Shown piece by piece: positions 34,342-46,300 of a stretch of 64,000 nucleotides of DNA; the stretch's first letter is position 1; each line of letters begins with the position of its first letter. A program made the position numbers and the translations under genes. This DNA comes from Fallopia convolvulus (lineage: Eukaryota > Streptophyta > Magnoliopsida > Caryophyllales > Polygonaceae): assembly GCA_964016875.1 (NCBI GenBank), contig OZ024734.1, positions 53,736,622-53,800,621 on the forward strand. The letters run 5' to 3'. Below the pieces are notes generated by a model, which searched no databases, was not told the origin of the DNA, and saw only the letters and a list, made by a program, of their open reading frames with translations.

Positions 34342-35388
34342 CTAGCATAAGTACCCGTACCTTGTACGGGTTTAGTTAAATATAAATCTTATTTTAATTT
34401 GATTTTTTCCTTTACTAAAAGAAAATGAATTAGTTTAACAATTTTTAAATTTGTACACGTATGTTTAAATTTAAAATATATACATATAATATCAAACAAA
34501 AGTTAATTCTAACTTATATAAAAAAATTCATTATAATATGAGATTTGAATATATAATTAATCAATAAAATGTATAACCAATCGAAAAGTAGAATGAAGAT
34601 AGGAATGAATCTAAGATTTAGTTATTAGTTTGAAACAAACCTATATAAAAATAAAACAAAATAATTATAGGAAAAATTACCCAAAATAATACCAACTTTT
34701 GCCTATTGACTCAAAATAATACGAACTTTTAAATTGACTAAAAATAATATCAACTTTCATCGTATTAAGTAAAAATAATATTAACTTTCATTGTACTAAC
34801 CAAAAATAGTATAGCGGTGTTTTTTATGAAAATTTTAGCAAGATATGTGATGTGGACATTGAAATATGTTGGTTGGTCATTAATAATATCAACTATCGTT
34901 GATGCCACAAGGTGAAATGAAAATTTATATAATGTAAAGTGATACTATTTGTATGCAAAATTATACGGAGTAATTTATATGATGATAGTGAGTACTAACC
35001 ACATCAAAGTCTTAGCCATCAATATTTTTTAATGTTTAGTCAACAAATTTTGATAGACATGTCATGTGTTTTGCCGAAATCTCCACCGAAAATGTCTTTG
35101 TACTAATATTTTTTATTAATACAATGAAAGTTGGTATTGTTTTTGGTCAATTTAAAAGTTCGTATTATTTTAGATCAATAGGCAAAAGTTGGTATTATTT
35201 TGAATAATTTTTCCAAATAATTATAAATATCTTTTTTTTAAAATTAGTATTGAATATTTTTAGAGTGTTTATGATATGGCGTCACATAGGCGAACTAAAT
35301 ATGGAGGTGGCACATAGGCGTAATAAATGTGAGGTCAACATGTGTTAGAAAAGTGACTTCTTCAGTATATATATATATAGAATATAGA
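34342..35388 (-). mobile_element. Helitron, minus orientation, containing a nested MITE
   Basis: The 3' end (left) is CTAG preceded by the hairpin CCCGTACAAGGTACGGG on the minus strand, the same hairpin as the Helitron at 48883. The 5' end (right) reads TCTATATTCTATATATATATA. The flanking bases are A (34341) and T (35389). About half of its length is the inserted element at 34670-35214. Confidence 0.65.
34670..35214. mobile_element. Mutator-type MITE, 545 bp, 11-bp target duplication, nested in a Helitron
   Basis: Long inverted repeats of about 130 bp start GGAAAAATTACCCAAAATAA and, from the right, GGAAAAATTATTCAAAATAA. AAATAATTATA flanks both ends exactly (34659-34669 and 35215-35225). It is non-coding. 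Confidence 0.85.
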
Positions 35389-36572
35389 TGTGTAGAGCTT
35401 TACAAAAAAGTCTAACTTACCTTTCAATGTTGAGAAAATCAAGGGCCTAAAATACAAAAATATCACGTTCCTTAACGAATTCTCTCTTTTACAGTTTATA
35501 ACACTTGCCTTTACAATACAAAAAACAACGGATAAACCAAAGGAGTAGCCATATAAAAACCTGAATAATTAGTAACACAACAAGCAATCTGTTCATGTAC
35601 GTACTATCTTAAAGTTCACATTTCTAATTGGTTCATCATAAAGGAGACCTTCTTGAGCACCTCACTAGCTAAAACCTGTTTACAACAAAATTACAAAAAT
35701 CATTTCATGACAAGTAGAAACTAGATTAGTCACCTAATAGAAAAAATAACATCACTTATCCCAAATGGCGGATACAGAATCTCTTGAAAAGGGGGCAAAA
35801 GTTTTCGAAAGAATTAAGGGATCTGTTTAAGACAAAAATCAAGGGGGTTGACGAGTTAAATACCTTGGCTTATCACAAAAGGGACAAAAGTTGTCTCAAT
35901 CACACAATATTTATGTACGGAGTATAATACATCATGTAAGTTAGAGATTAGAAAAATTTGCATTAATTTTGACGTGTCTTATTTTTACAAGAGATTTTGA
36001 CGTGTCTTATGATCAAATTCTTTTAATTAACCAAAACTATTCTAATTGTGCGTATCAAATTTATGATGGAAATGAGACTTATCATGAAAATTAAAAATAA
36101 ATAAGGACCCTTGTATTTAAAAAATGGATGGCTAAGATTAAAATAGAAAAGAACAAAATGGTTTTGGCGATTTTTTTTTCCGCTTGTTTTTTGCCAAAAT
36201 CATGACATTTGACTTTTTACATTACATTGACATATTTTATGCATAAGTTCACACTATTATAAGACATCTTCATATATATTATCACCTTAACAATTCAGAT
36301 ATTTTATAATATGTTTACATATATTGCAAGTGTGTTCACATATTAGTACTGTTTGTTCATGTCTTATGGTCATATGTATGTTCGATTAAATCATCATACA
36401 CGCGTTAAAAGGCTTAACAAAATTGACAAAAAAATAAAAAAAAAAATTTATTCATTCTGTTCAAATATTTCATACACACAACACGTCACCCGTAATATTA
36501 AACAAAAAAATATTTATAAAAAAAATATATTCTATAAATATGTGTAAATTAACTTTTCTTTTATTGTGCATA
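35389..36572. other. intergenic, AT-rich
   Basis: No gene or bounded element is recognised in this stretch. The short open frame near 36353-36547 is lysine/asparagine-rich low-complexity sequence. Confidence 0.4.
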
Positions 36573-37051
36573 TACTAGGCACACTTCTAATCTAATAGAA
36601 AAGCCCAATTATACAACTAAAGCCCGTGCTATTACCCAATTGATAATACAAAATAGCTATTTTTTATAATAATCAAAATCACATTACTAGGCACACTTCT
36701 AATCTAATAGCTTTTTTTTTATTCTATCTTTCACGTATTCGATGTGGGACAATAGCAATATCCCTCTAGTCTTCTTCTACCCAACTCTTAGTCCTCCCAC
36801 ATCGAAATATGATGGAGCTAGAAAGAGATGACAAGGTTATAAAACACATTAGTGTTGCTTTAGAAATTGTCATGTGTGTTGTTCCTTATATTTAGCTTCT
36901 TTGGTCAAAGCCTTCTTAGTGATACGGATTGACTTAATTTTGTCATCGGTTGACTTGTAAAATTTGTCGCGGATTTGGTTGGGTTGACCCGTTGGACTGC
37001 CCTAATCCAAGCTCCTCATACTAACAAGCAATCAAACTCAACAAGCTCCTC
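36573..37051. repeat. short direct duplication and inverted pair
   Basis: 'ctaggcacacttctaatcta' occurs at 36577-36596 and again at 36689-36708. At 36740-36812, cgatgtgggac faces cccacatcg as an inverted pair about 60 bp apart, a pattern common in plant LTR and MITE relics. No gene is seen. Confidence 0.35.
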
Positions 37052-37515
37052 AATCAAACTCTACTAACGACTTCAGTACCTCCCCAAACAATCAAACTCT
37101 ACTCAGTACCTCCCTAAACAATCAAACTCTACTAACGGCTTCAGTACCTCCCCAAACAATCAAACTCTACTAACGACTTTTTGACTCTACTAATTAGACG
37201 TGTATGGCTTCTTGACCCAGTACCTCCCCAAACAATCAAACTCTACTAACGACTTCTTGACCCTACTAACTAGACGCGTATGGCTTCTAGACTCAGTACC
37301 TCCCCAAACAATCAAACTCTACTAACGGCTTCTTGACTCTACTTACTAGACGCGTACAACTTCTTGACTCAGTACCTCCCCAAACAATCAAACTCTACTA
37401 ACGACTTCTTGATTCTACTAACTAGACGCGTATGGCTTCTTGACTCAGTACCTCCCCAAATAATCAAACTCTACTAATGGCTTCTTGACTCAGTACCTAC
37501 CCAAATAATCACTAG
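37052..37515 (+). repeat. minisatellite, about 75-bp unit
   Basis: Eight copies of a core like cagtacctccccaaacaatc occur. From 37219 on they are spaced about 75 bp apart, with alternating blocks ctctactaacgacttcttga and actagacgcgtatggcttc. The first copies are shorter, with higher-order irregularity. Confidence 0.8.
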
Positions 37516-37599
37516 ACGCGTGCGTCTTCTCTTTTGGGAGTAACGTCGTCATAGCCCTTTTGTCTTGATAGAGTTAGTGATCGCTTTCTTTAAAGAAAC

Positions 37600-38160
37600 A
37601 TATTCGCAGCTCGAGAGTTGGTTGCTACGTAGGCCAACTCCGCCTACTTCGCCGCCACCGTCACCTTCGCAGACGCGGAGACCTCCATAGTCGTCGCCGC
37701 CGGTGGAGGAGCAGGCTTAGGAGAAGAAAGAAGAGGATAAGGCGCCTACTTCGCGCCTCCATCACCACCGCATACGCGGAGGCCTCCATCGTTGCCGCCT
37801 CCGTCGCCACCGGTGGGTGAGCAGGCTGATGAGATGAAAGAGCTGCATGACGAGAAGAAAGAAGAGGAGAAGACGCCTACTTCACCACCTCCGTCACCGC
37901 TGTAGATGCGGAGGCTTCCACCCCCGCAGCCTCCGTCACCACCGGTGGGGGAGCAGACTGAGGAGAAGAAAGAGCTGCATAAGGAGAAGAAAGAAGAGGA
38001 GAAGGAAGAAGAGAAGAATCAGGAAGAGAAGAACGAACAGAAGGAGGAAGAGAAGAAGATTAAGGAGTAGATAAAGGAGGATGCGGCATTGGCCGACGCA
38101 ACCTTGGGGCCTATCTTCCCTTACATTGACACAGAAGATGAGTTAGAATATTTTCCCTAG
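37600..38160 (+). pseudogene. unrecognised proline-rich / KE-rich gene remnant
   Basis: Three tandem blocks of roughly 100-130 bp encode PPSPPVGEQ-type proline-rich pieces followed by KKEEE-rich pieces. The long frame is broken by stops (for example at 37910 and 38067), and a short acidic tail DTEDELEYFP precedes a final stop at 38157. The composition suggests a degenerate extensin- or coiled-type protein, but no family is recognised. Other frames give only arginine-rich shadow ORFs. Confidence 0.35.
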
Positions 38161-38471
38161 GTTTTGTCATTTTCCATCGCAATGTTTTTTTGGTAAACTT
38201 TGTCGTCGGCGATATTTCTATAGGTATTTGACATTCGATCTAACGCTTTTTTCGCAAAGTAGTTGCGTTGGAATATTGTCGTCGTTTATTTTCGTATTGT
38301 TTTCACTTTAATATTTGAATTTCACTCGCCGACAACGAGTCGTTGAGTCTGAGTCTCGTACTCTCGTTGATATGTAAATAAATAGCAATATAATATGAGA
38401 TTACAATGTCCATTTTTTAGTTTCTCATTTTGTTTTTTCCCTTTTCCATATAAATGGCGGATCGATTTGAA
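38161..38471. other. intergenic
   Basis: No feature is seen. Confidence 0.4.
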
Positions 38472-38479
38472 ATCTAGGT

Positions 38480-39283
38480 TAGGGCTGTCAATGGGTTGGG
38501 TTATGGGTGGGTGGAGCACTTCCACCACCCGAACCGCAAATATACATGCCCCACCCGACTCACACGTCACCCGTGAAATATTATACCCATCATCCGAAGA
38601 ACTCGTCACCCACGGGTTATTTGGGTGACCCGTTCACCAATAAAACTAATATAATTTTCCTATTTCCCACTTCAAATGACAAGAGTAGAGGAGAGAAGGT
38701 CACCGATGACATCGAAGATCCATTGCGTTGTTGGAGATCGGAGTCTATCGCAGGCGGCCCAACGAATAATAAAAAGGTTGGTGAATGACGACGATGTTGG
38801 TGAGTGGTGACAACTCCACCTAAAGACGACGCCCAACGGTCATGGAAAATGGGCAATAGTGTGGGTGAGTGGTAATTGGTGATTTCAAAGGAGAGGCCGA
38901 GAGGACTGAGCAGAGAGAGGTCTGAGGAGAGGTACTAATTCTAGGGTTAGATCTCTGGTAAGTGGGAGACGGCTGCAAACAAACAAGCTTAGTTATCGGA
39001 TGCTCAAATTGTAAAATTGTTAAGGGTGGTTAAAAAGCCTAGCAAGCCTACAAACATATTGAAAATTAAGGACTTGAACGGGTTATACGGATAGTTTGGG
39101 TGAAATGGGTGATGGGTCGGTTTATGGGTTGAAATGGGTGATAAACTCTTACCCATATCCGACTCATAACCGGTTTCACCCGTCATCCGAATCGCTCGTC
39201 ACCCGCTTTGTTCGGGTTTTCGCCCATTTATTTCGGTTGGGTGAAACGGGTGGGTGGGTCACTCGTGGTAATTGACAACCCTA
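38480..39283 (+). mobile_element. hAT-type MITE, 804 bp, 8-bp target duplication
   Basis: The ends are TAGGGCTGTCAATGGG and ATTGACAACCCTA. The flanks ATCTAGGT (38472-38479) and ACCTAGGT (39284-39291) match 7 of 8. The arms hold gggtg/cacccg-rich repeats. It lies immediately upstream of the DRP2-like first exon and may have replaced or interrupted that promoter. Confidence 0.8.
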
Positions 39284-39532
39284 ACCTAGGTCATATCATA
39301 TTCAACCGCTTCGAGATATCTCGTCTTGATCTCCTTTCTCTCTACGTGATTTTGATTTACAATTCCCATGGTGACGATCGAAGATTTGTCCCAGGTATAT
39401 GATTCGATGCGTCAAGCAGCTGTTGTGCTCGCCGACGAAGATGACGATGCGAACTCCCTCCTCGTCGAGGAATTCCACCTTTCTTAACGTCGTCACCCTC
39501 GACAATGTTGTAAGTTGTTGTTGGCTTCTACT

Positions 39533-39730
39533 TGTTAATATATTGTTATATTTGTAAATCTTTTATATTGTTAATATTTGTAATCTTAGTTTCCTTTATC
39601 AGTTTAGATATTATTCTGATAAGGATAACTTCCTGATTCTTAGGGATTGCCTCTTGTATTCAGTATCTTTATATACGCATGAATGAAAAGAAGAGAACTA
39701 TCTTTCTCTCCTCAGTTTACAGTGTTTACA
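39533..39730 (+). repeat. 5' LTR
   Basis: It runs TGTTAATATATTG...CAGTGTTTACA, 198 bp. It contains a TATA-like tttatata at 39668-39675. Confidence 0.95.
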
Positions 39731-39763
39731 TGGTATCAACCAAACCCACGATCCTCACGATCA

Positions 39764-42700
39764 ATGGCTTCCCAACCCACCTCCCCCACTCAATTACTTT
39801 TTTCCGCTTCATCCTCTGATGCATCTAGTCCAAATTTTCATCTCCCCAATTTCGCGATTCGTCTTGATCGCACGAATTACTCACTTTGGCGTAATACGGT
39901 CCGCTCTGCCTTGGAAGCGTTTGACCTTGCCTCGTTCCTAGTTCCGAGTGTTCCGCCGCCGGCCATGATCACCGACCCAGGCGCTTTGCTTACTGCCTCG
40001 TCTGGTGTGTCCACTGAAGCTGCTATTGCAGCCTTGACATCAACAGAGGGCCAAACTCTCCCTCGTGTTCCAAACCCGGCATATCAAGCCTGGGTTCGTA
40101 AGGAGCGTTTGGTCCTCCTATGGATCCGATCCACCTTGACCACGCCGCTGCTAGGGCATGTTGCCCATGCCACAACCACGGCTGACGCATGGAGCATTCT
40201 CCAGCGTATGTTCCACGCCCAAACTCGGGCTCGGGAGATGCATTTACGCCATCAACTTCAAAACCTCACCAAAGGATCTCTCTCGGTTCTTGACTATGTC
40301 GAGAAGAAACGAGCAATCGCGGATGAACTCGCCGAGTGTCTTGATGTGGTCTCGGATTCAGATTTGGTGTCCTACATTCTCCTTGGATTAGGCTCTCAGT
40401 TCTCTTCCTTTCGTTCTGCCATTGCCATCCGCAAAGAACCCCTCTCATCTGATGAACTTATGGGGTATCTTCTACAGGAGGAGCAACGCCTAGACGAGGA
40501 CAATCGTGCCCTAACTGAATCCATCACCCCCTCAGCCAACATGGCTGTTGTTCGCGGTCGCCGGGGACGGGGGGGCGGTCGCTCTTCCTCCAGTCGTGCT
40601 CCAACAGATCGCTACTCTGCTGAACGCTACACTGTTGATCGCTACTCTGCTGGTGCGTCTTCCTCTGCTGGTGGAGATCGTGGCCGCCCAATCTGCCAAC
40701 TATGCAACAAGCCTGGACACGAGGCGCTCAACTGCGTCAATCGGGTGAATTTTTCTGATTTCCCGGTTACAAATCGCCATGCTGCTGCAGCTCTCAACCA
40801 GCGCGAGCCGTCGAACACTCGATCGGCATATACAGTAGAATGCCAATCAGAGTTGGTTGCTGACCCATGGGTGGTGGATACAGGGGCAAATCGCCACGTC
40901 GCTGCTGAATTAGGCAACCTTGCAGATTAATTCCAATTATGATGGCAACGATCAACTGGTTGTTGGAAACGGTATGTCCCTTCCCGTGACTCAATTAGGC
41001 GATCTATTTTATATAATAAGCATGCTGCTAAACCTTTAATCTTGAATGATATCCTTTTTGTCCCACAAATTACTAAAAACCTGTTAAGTGTTTCTAAATT
41101 AGCAAAAGACAATGCTGTTTATGTTGAATTTCATGCCAATTGTTGTCTTGTTAAGAACATGCAGGGTCAGATTCTACTAAGAGGAACCGTTGAAAATGGT
41201 CTTTACCGCCTTCCTCGCCTACCCTTACAACCGTCTTTTCCATTGCATTCGAGTCGTCCTATTGCTCTTGTTGGTGAGTGTGCTTTGATCTCTTGCTGGC
41301 ATCATCGCTTTGCTCACCCACATGAGTCTGTCCTGCGTCGTTTAGTCTCTAATTTTCATCTTCCCGTTTCATCAAATAAATTAGCACCGGTTTGTGGTGC
41401 TTGCCAACTTGGCAAGAGTCGTCGTCTTCATTTATCTAGTCGTATTTCAAAGTCTGTTAAACCATTTGATTTAGTTCACTCTGATGTATGGGGTCCTTCC
41501 TCAAACTTATCTATTAATGGCAATAAATATTATGTTAGTTTTATTGATGATTATTCCAATTTTGTATGGGTTTATTTTCTCCAATCAAAAGATCAAGTCT
41601 TTCCCACTGTTCAACTCTTTCTCCAACTTATCAAAACACAATTTTCCACTCAAATTAAAGCCTTTCAAACTGATTGGGGTGGTGAATACAGAAATGTGTC
41701 CAAATATCTTGAAACTCTTGGGATTGAGCATCGGGTCTCTTGTCCTTATAATCCTGAACAAAACGGCTCAGCTGAGCGTCAAAATCGAGTCATTGTTGAA
41801 AAGGGTCTAGCTTTACTTGCTCATGCCCATTTGCCCATAAAATTTTGGGAGAATGCCTTTCACACTTCGGTTTATCTCTCCAATCGAACAATCACACCCG
41901 CTCTTCAATTTAAATCTCCCTTTCAAATATTATATGGCAAGACACCCGATTATGCTTTCCTCAAATCATTCGGGTGCCTCTGTTATCCATTCTTACGGCC
42001 CTATAACAACTCCAAACTCGATTATCGCTCTTGTCCCTGTTTGTTCTTGGGTTACAGCTCCAAACACAAAGGGTATATATGCTTTCATGTTCCTACGAGT
42101 CGTAACTTTGTGTCTCGGTTTGTCATTTTTGATGAGTCTATTTTCCCATATCCGTCCATGACTTCGGCTAACCCACCTTCTGTGGCGCCGGATTTGGGTC
42201 ACAACCCGCCCTTGGCTGTTCTTCAGCAGGCGGCTGTTGTTCCCTCCTTTTCCAACCCAGTTATTCCTATTGAACCGCCTCTATTATCCCAGCCGAATGC
42301 TCCGTCTTCTTCTGCGTCGTCGGTTCCTTTGCCCGGCTCTCCCCAGTTGCCAAGTTTGGCTTCTAATGCGTCCAACCCGTCGTCTCCTGTGTCTGTTTCC
42401 CAGCCCCAGCCCTCGGTTCCTCTTGAGTTTGGACTGTTGTTGTCACACACACACCCTCCTCATCAGATGAGACCTCACCACCCTCTTCCGATGTGGCTCG
42501 TCTTCGAGCCCTGCACCGTACCCAGCTGCACCTTCGTGGTTTCGACCACAAGACAACTCCACCCACACCATGATTACCCGTTCCCGGACCCAAAACCTTA
42601 AACCCAAAGCTCTTATTGCTACAAAATACCCAATTCTTGTTGCCTTATTAGCCCATCCTGAGCCTAAATTCTACCATCAAGCCACAAAAAACCCTGAATG

Positions 42701-44185
42701 GCAGCATGCTATGCAGATTGAATATGATGCTTTAATGAGAAATGGGACCTGGGACTTAGTTCCCCTGCCTCCTGGTGCTAACGTTGTTGGTTGCAAGTGG
42801 GTTTACAGGATTAAGCAGAAATCAGATGGTTCTGTGGATCGTTATAAGGCTCGTCTTGTTGCTAAGGGATTTAATCAGGAAGTTGGTGTGGATTATTTTG
42901 ATACATTCAGTCCTGTCATAAAGCCCACTACCATTCGTTTGATCCTAAGCATGGCTCTTACTTTTGATTGGCCTCTAAGACAGGTTGATATTAATAACGC
43001 ATTTCTGAATGGTGATCTTGCTGAAACTGTCTGTATGGCTCAACCTCCAGGCTTTCAGGCTCATGATCGGCCTACTCATGTCTGTCGTATTCGCAAGGCC
43101 CTGTATGGCCTCAAGCAGGCCCCACGTGCTTAGTTTCATAAGCTTCGGGAGGCGCTAACTCGTCATGGCTATAAGGGTTGTGTTTCTGACTCCTCACTCT
43201 TTATTAAGAAGCATGGCAAGCATGTCGTCTATGTCCTGGTTTACGTTGATGACTTGATCATTACTGGTTCTCATACTGCCTTTATTGATGAGTTTGTGAT
43301 TAGCCTTAATCGAGCCTTCTCGCTAAAGGATCTTGGCCCACTTCACTTCTTTCTTGGAATTGAGGTCACTCGCACTTCTAGTTCCATTCAATTATGCCAG
43401 CAGAAGTACATTGTTGATATTCTAGAGCGGTGTGATATGTCCGGGGCAAAGCCCATTGCTTCTCCTGTTGAGCCTGGCTCTCGCTTGGTCCTATCTGGTG
43501 ATCCTGTTTCTGATCCACACCTCTATCGGAGTATTGTTGGTGCCTTACAGTATGTTACCATCACTCGGCCTGAGATCTCATATGCTATGAATCGGGTATG
43601 TCAGTTTATGCACAACCCAACTACCTTGCACTGGGCTGTTGTCAAAAGGATTTACGCTATCTTAAGGGCACTCTCTCTTCTGGATTGTCACTTAAGAAAG
43701 CAACTGACAAACACCTTGTTGCATTTTCTGATGCTGGTTGGGCCTCTGATCCTGATGATTGTCGATCTCAGCATGGTTTTGCCATTTATTTTGGCGGTAA
43801 TCTCATCAGTTGGTCATCCAAGAAGCAAAAGGTAGTTGCTCGTTCTAGTACCGAGGCAGAGTACCGGGAAATTGCTTTTACTGCTGCCGAACTTATATGG
43901 TTACAACAGCTTCTCCAGGAAATGGCGGTTCTTGTGGATCGTCCACCCATTCTATTATGTGATAATTTGAGTACCACCTTTCTGTCAACAAATCCTGCCT
44001 TCCATCAGCGCTCCAAGCACATCAAGATTGACTATCACTTTGTTCGGGAACAAGTTTCTGCTCAAGAACTTGTTGTTCGCCATGTTCGGTCACTTGATCA
44101 GATTGCTGACATCTTCACCAAGGCGGTTGGTACTCATCGATTTCTGACATTGAGTTCCAAGCTGCATGTTTGTCCCCGACCATGA
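39764..44185 (+). pseudogene. copia gag-pol, broken by frameshifts and a stop
   Basis: Gag begins at the ATG at 39764 (MASQPTSPTQ). The zinc knuckle is CQLCNKPGHEALNC (40690-40731) and protease is WVVDTGANRHV (40869). The frame breaks at about 40928 and again near 41010. Integrase (HHRFAHPHE..., TDWGGEYRN near 41680) is in the frame 41042-42601. Reverse transcriptase opens in another frame from 42570 (GCKWVYRIKQKSDGS). A TAG at 43131-43133 replaces a Trp. YVDDLIITG is at about 43240. A one-base loss near 43647 shifts into the RNase H frame (SDAGWASDPDD, ending 44185). The element cannot make its own polyprotein. Confidence 0.9.
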
Positions 44186-44198
44186 GCTTGCGGGGGCA

Positions 44199-44396
44199 TG
44201 TTAATATATTGTTATATTTGTAAATCTTTTATATTGTTAATATTTGTAATCTTAGTTTCCTTTATCAGTTTAGATATTATTCTGATAAGGATAACTTCCT
44301 GATTCTTAGGGATTGCCTCTTGTATTCTGTATCTTTATATACGCATGAATGAAAAGAAGAGAACTATCTTTCTCTCCTCAGTTTACAGTGTTTACA
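44199..44396 (+). repeat. 3' LTR
   Basis: 198 bp, one substitution from the 5' LTR. Confidence 0.95.
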
Positions 44397-45059
44397 CTAC
44401 TTGATACTTCAGGATCTGATCATTTGGTTGTTTTGGTATTGGAATGGTGCGTGAATCTGAGTGAGGTAGAGGGAATGGAGTGTTCAGATGTGTCAATGTT
44501 GCTTGTATTGTCGGTGTGTTAGGTTTTAGCTGTACGAGCGTAATGAGACTGGATGTTGAATATTAATAATAGATGGAATGTGTTTGATTGAGATTTCTTT
44601 TCTCGTTTCAATATCTAAGATTGAAGAGTGGCTAGAGTATCTTATGTTTGTGTGCAAGACATTTAAGCAAGAATGGAGCTAGATTATAGTTATCCTTTTG
44701 TTATCCTTCTGAGCTAGGTTGCTGATTTCAATCTCTGAACTTGGTTCATTGTGTGACTCACTGACAACACTACAATTGCTAGAACACATATTTGATTTTT
44801 CTTTAACTATTTACCCCTAAATTGAACAAGGTGCGGGTAAGTCAGCGGTTTTGAACAGTTTGATTGGACATCATGTGTTGGTTAGCATCTGTATTATGAA
44901 AGGTTTGCATTTCTTTTTAATAACTGTTTAGTTTCTAAATGATACTTATCTTTGACAACCAACGGGTGAAAGGCATTGACTTGTATAGAGATAGTTCTCT
45001 GAGCATTCTAATTTGTCACTATTTATCATTTAGAGGATTTTAGTCAAGGGAAAAGATTA

Positions 45060-45224
45060 AGACTCCGTTCGGCTGATTGTAGCTGGAGTTTTTTTTTTCC
45101 CATTCATCTAGCGGAAATTGAAGAAGCTTGTGAGGAGAAGCTCAAGAGCTTCTTGAATCCGCTCATTTTTCCGCTCCAGCTAGTTGAAAACGCTCCCAAT
45201 TCCGCTAGTGCCGAACGGAGCCTA
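45060..45224. mobile_element. small MITE
   Basis: The inverted ends are aagactccgttcggct and, from the right, taggctccgttcggca. The body (about 165 bp) is rich in agctt/ccgct words. The flanks are similar (aaaagatt and aaaggaat), suggesting an aged 8-bp duplication. Confidence 0.55.
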
Positions 45225-45540
45225 AAAGGAATTGGTATTTTCCAATTCCTATTTTTCATTTATTTTTAACTAAAACTAATTATATATTCTTCTCAAAATC
45301 TCAAAATTTGATGAGTTGGAATCCAATTCAAACTAAGGATTCATATAATTCTCTTTTTAAAAAACATATATTATATAGTAAAAATGTTATCGGTTATACG
45401 GTTAACCGTCCGTAAAAAAATATTAATAACCGTATCTGAACTGTTGAACCGTTAAAAGTCTCGGTTGATTAACCGTAACTGATTTTTTTTTTCCAGTTCG
45501 GTTAACCTGGTTATCGAACTTAGCACCCTTTGAGACCCAT
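45225..45540. other. intergenic with ggttaaccg-type repeat fragment
   Basis: Positions 45385-45520 contain inverted ggttaaccg words in the style of the dispersed hAT-type MITEs, but both termini are not identifiable. Confidence 0.35.
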
Positions 45541-46040
45541 TCTCCATCTACTAGGTTATATCACATCCTTCTTATCATTTCCTTGGACAAAGTACGATAG
45601 CATGTAATTTCTCCTCTAGTCTCATACACCTTATGATTTTCCATGATAAACTTCACAATTCCACCGTAAGGAAGAAAATTCTTGGAACTGTCCACAACAT
45701 ACTTCATGTGAAGCATCATGAGCCTTGGAAGACACACATTTCGACTCTTCAAGATCTTGTCCAATACCAACAGATCCTCAACCTATGTTGTGTTTCTTTT
45801 CTGCTCTCTAAGAAAAATGTTGGTTATGACAGTTGAAGATAACCTTCTTTTCTACTCTCATCTTATTGACTTTGAAGATAACATTCTTTTCCACTCTCGT
45901 CTTATTGACTAGAAATGCACCAATTAGAGGCTCCTCATTGTTAGTGACTAACTTGATGACTTGGAAGTCATCAACTCCTTCAGTTCGTTCCCTTATGATA
46001 TCTAACAAATTCAATGTGAGGAATCTCTAGAAGCTGAACC
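45541..46040 (-). pseudogene. possible remnant of a plant transposon-type protein
   Basis: On the minus strand, frames read LPRLMMLHMKYVVDSSK then FLPYGGIVKFIM, which resembles the LPYGxLxT region common in plant transposon-associated ORFs. The frame is short and interrupted. Within it, a 39-bp stretch (ttgaagataa ... ttattgact) is tandemly duplicated at 45834-45911. Assignment is tentative. Confidence 0.3.
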
Positions 46041-46264
46041 ACATCCTTGTTTGTAAAAGATAATTTATTGTCCCTAATGGACTATGTTCCTAAAGTCATA
46101 TTAGACTCATAAAACATCTTTATTGTAGTCACTCTCTCCCTGCACTAGATTTTCCCACTTTTGACTTCAGACAGTCGTTCACTTTGGTTAATTTAAACTC
46201 TTCCAAAAAAGCATCATCCCAAACCCAAAGTAACCGAACATGAACCTAACCGAACCGACTCGTT

Positions 46265-46300
46265 TTACTGATCTTATGCGCGGGAAAATATATGCATCTC
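46265..46300 (+). other. array leader fragment with E2F-like box
   Basis: 'ctgatcttatgcgcgggaaaata' matches the leader of copy B (9954-9972). It stands just left of the LINE, while the 3' half of array copy D stands just right of it, so it may be the separated 5' end of copy D. Confidence 0.45.

Larger units (their letters stand above)
39533..44396 (+). mobile_element. complete Ty1/copia element with 198-bp LTRs and TSD CTACT
   Basis: The LTRs at 39533-39730 and 44199-44396 differ at one position only (ttgtattcagt against ttgtattctgt). The target duplication CTACT is at 39528-39532 and 44397-44401. A primer binding site tggtatcaacc follows the 5' LTR, and a purine tract gcttgcggggg precedes the 3' LTR. 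The internal coding region is complete in domains but broken in frame. Confidence 0.95.
39368..44890 (+). pseudogene. dynamin DRP2-like 5' gene fragment, interrupted
   Basis: Exon 1 (ATG 39368 to about 39509) begins MVTIEDLSQVYDSMRQAA and continues LADEDDD. This resembles the start of plant dynamin-related protein 2 (known family pattern: MEAIEELxxLxxSMRQAAxLLADED). A frameshift follows; STFLNVVTLDNV then appears in another frame (39476-39509). The second exon, with the GTPase P-loop GAGKSAVLNSLIGH, is at 44830-44871. Between them lies the 4.86-kb copia insertion, inside the intron. The remaining dynamin exons are absent: after HHVL the sequence loses similarity. DRP2 acts in vesicle scission at the trans-Golgi and plasma membrane; this copy cannot encode a full protein. 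Confidence 0.6.

Noticed and set aside
36740..36812. Terminator-like or LTR-end inverted repeat (gatgtgggac / cccacatcg)
   Set aside because: The arm is short and no element boundary, target duplication or coding sequence accompanies it.
37052..37515. CRISPR-like regular repeats
   Set aside because: This is a plant nuclear sequence, the spacers are themselves repeated, and the pattern is an ordinary minisatellite.
37847..38074. Open frame of 75 residues, almost all Arg, Lys and Leu
   Set aside because: It is a frame shadow of the glutamate/lysine-rich repeat block; the purine-rich repeat gives arginine runs in this frame.
39683..39763. ATG inside the 5' LTR as gag start
   Set aside because: The extension runs through LTR and primer-binding-site sequence; the ATG at 39764 gives a normal copia gag start.
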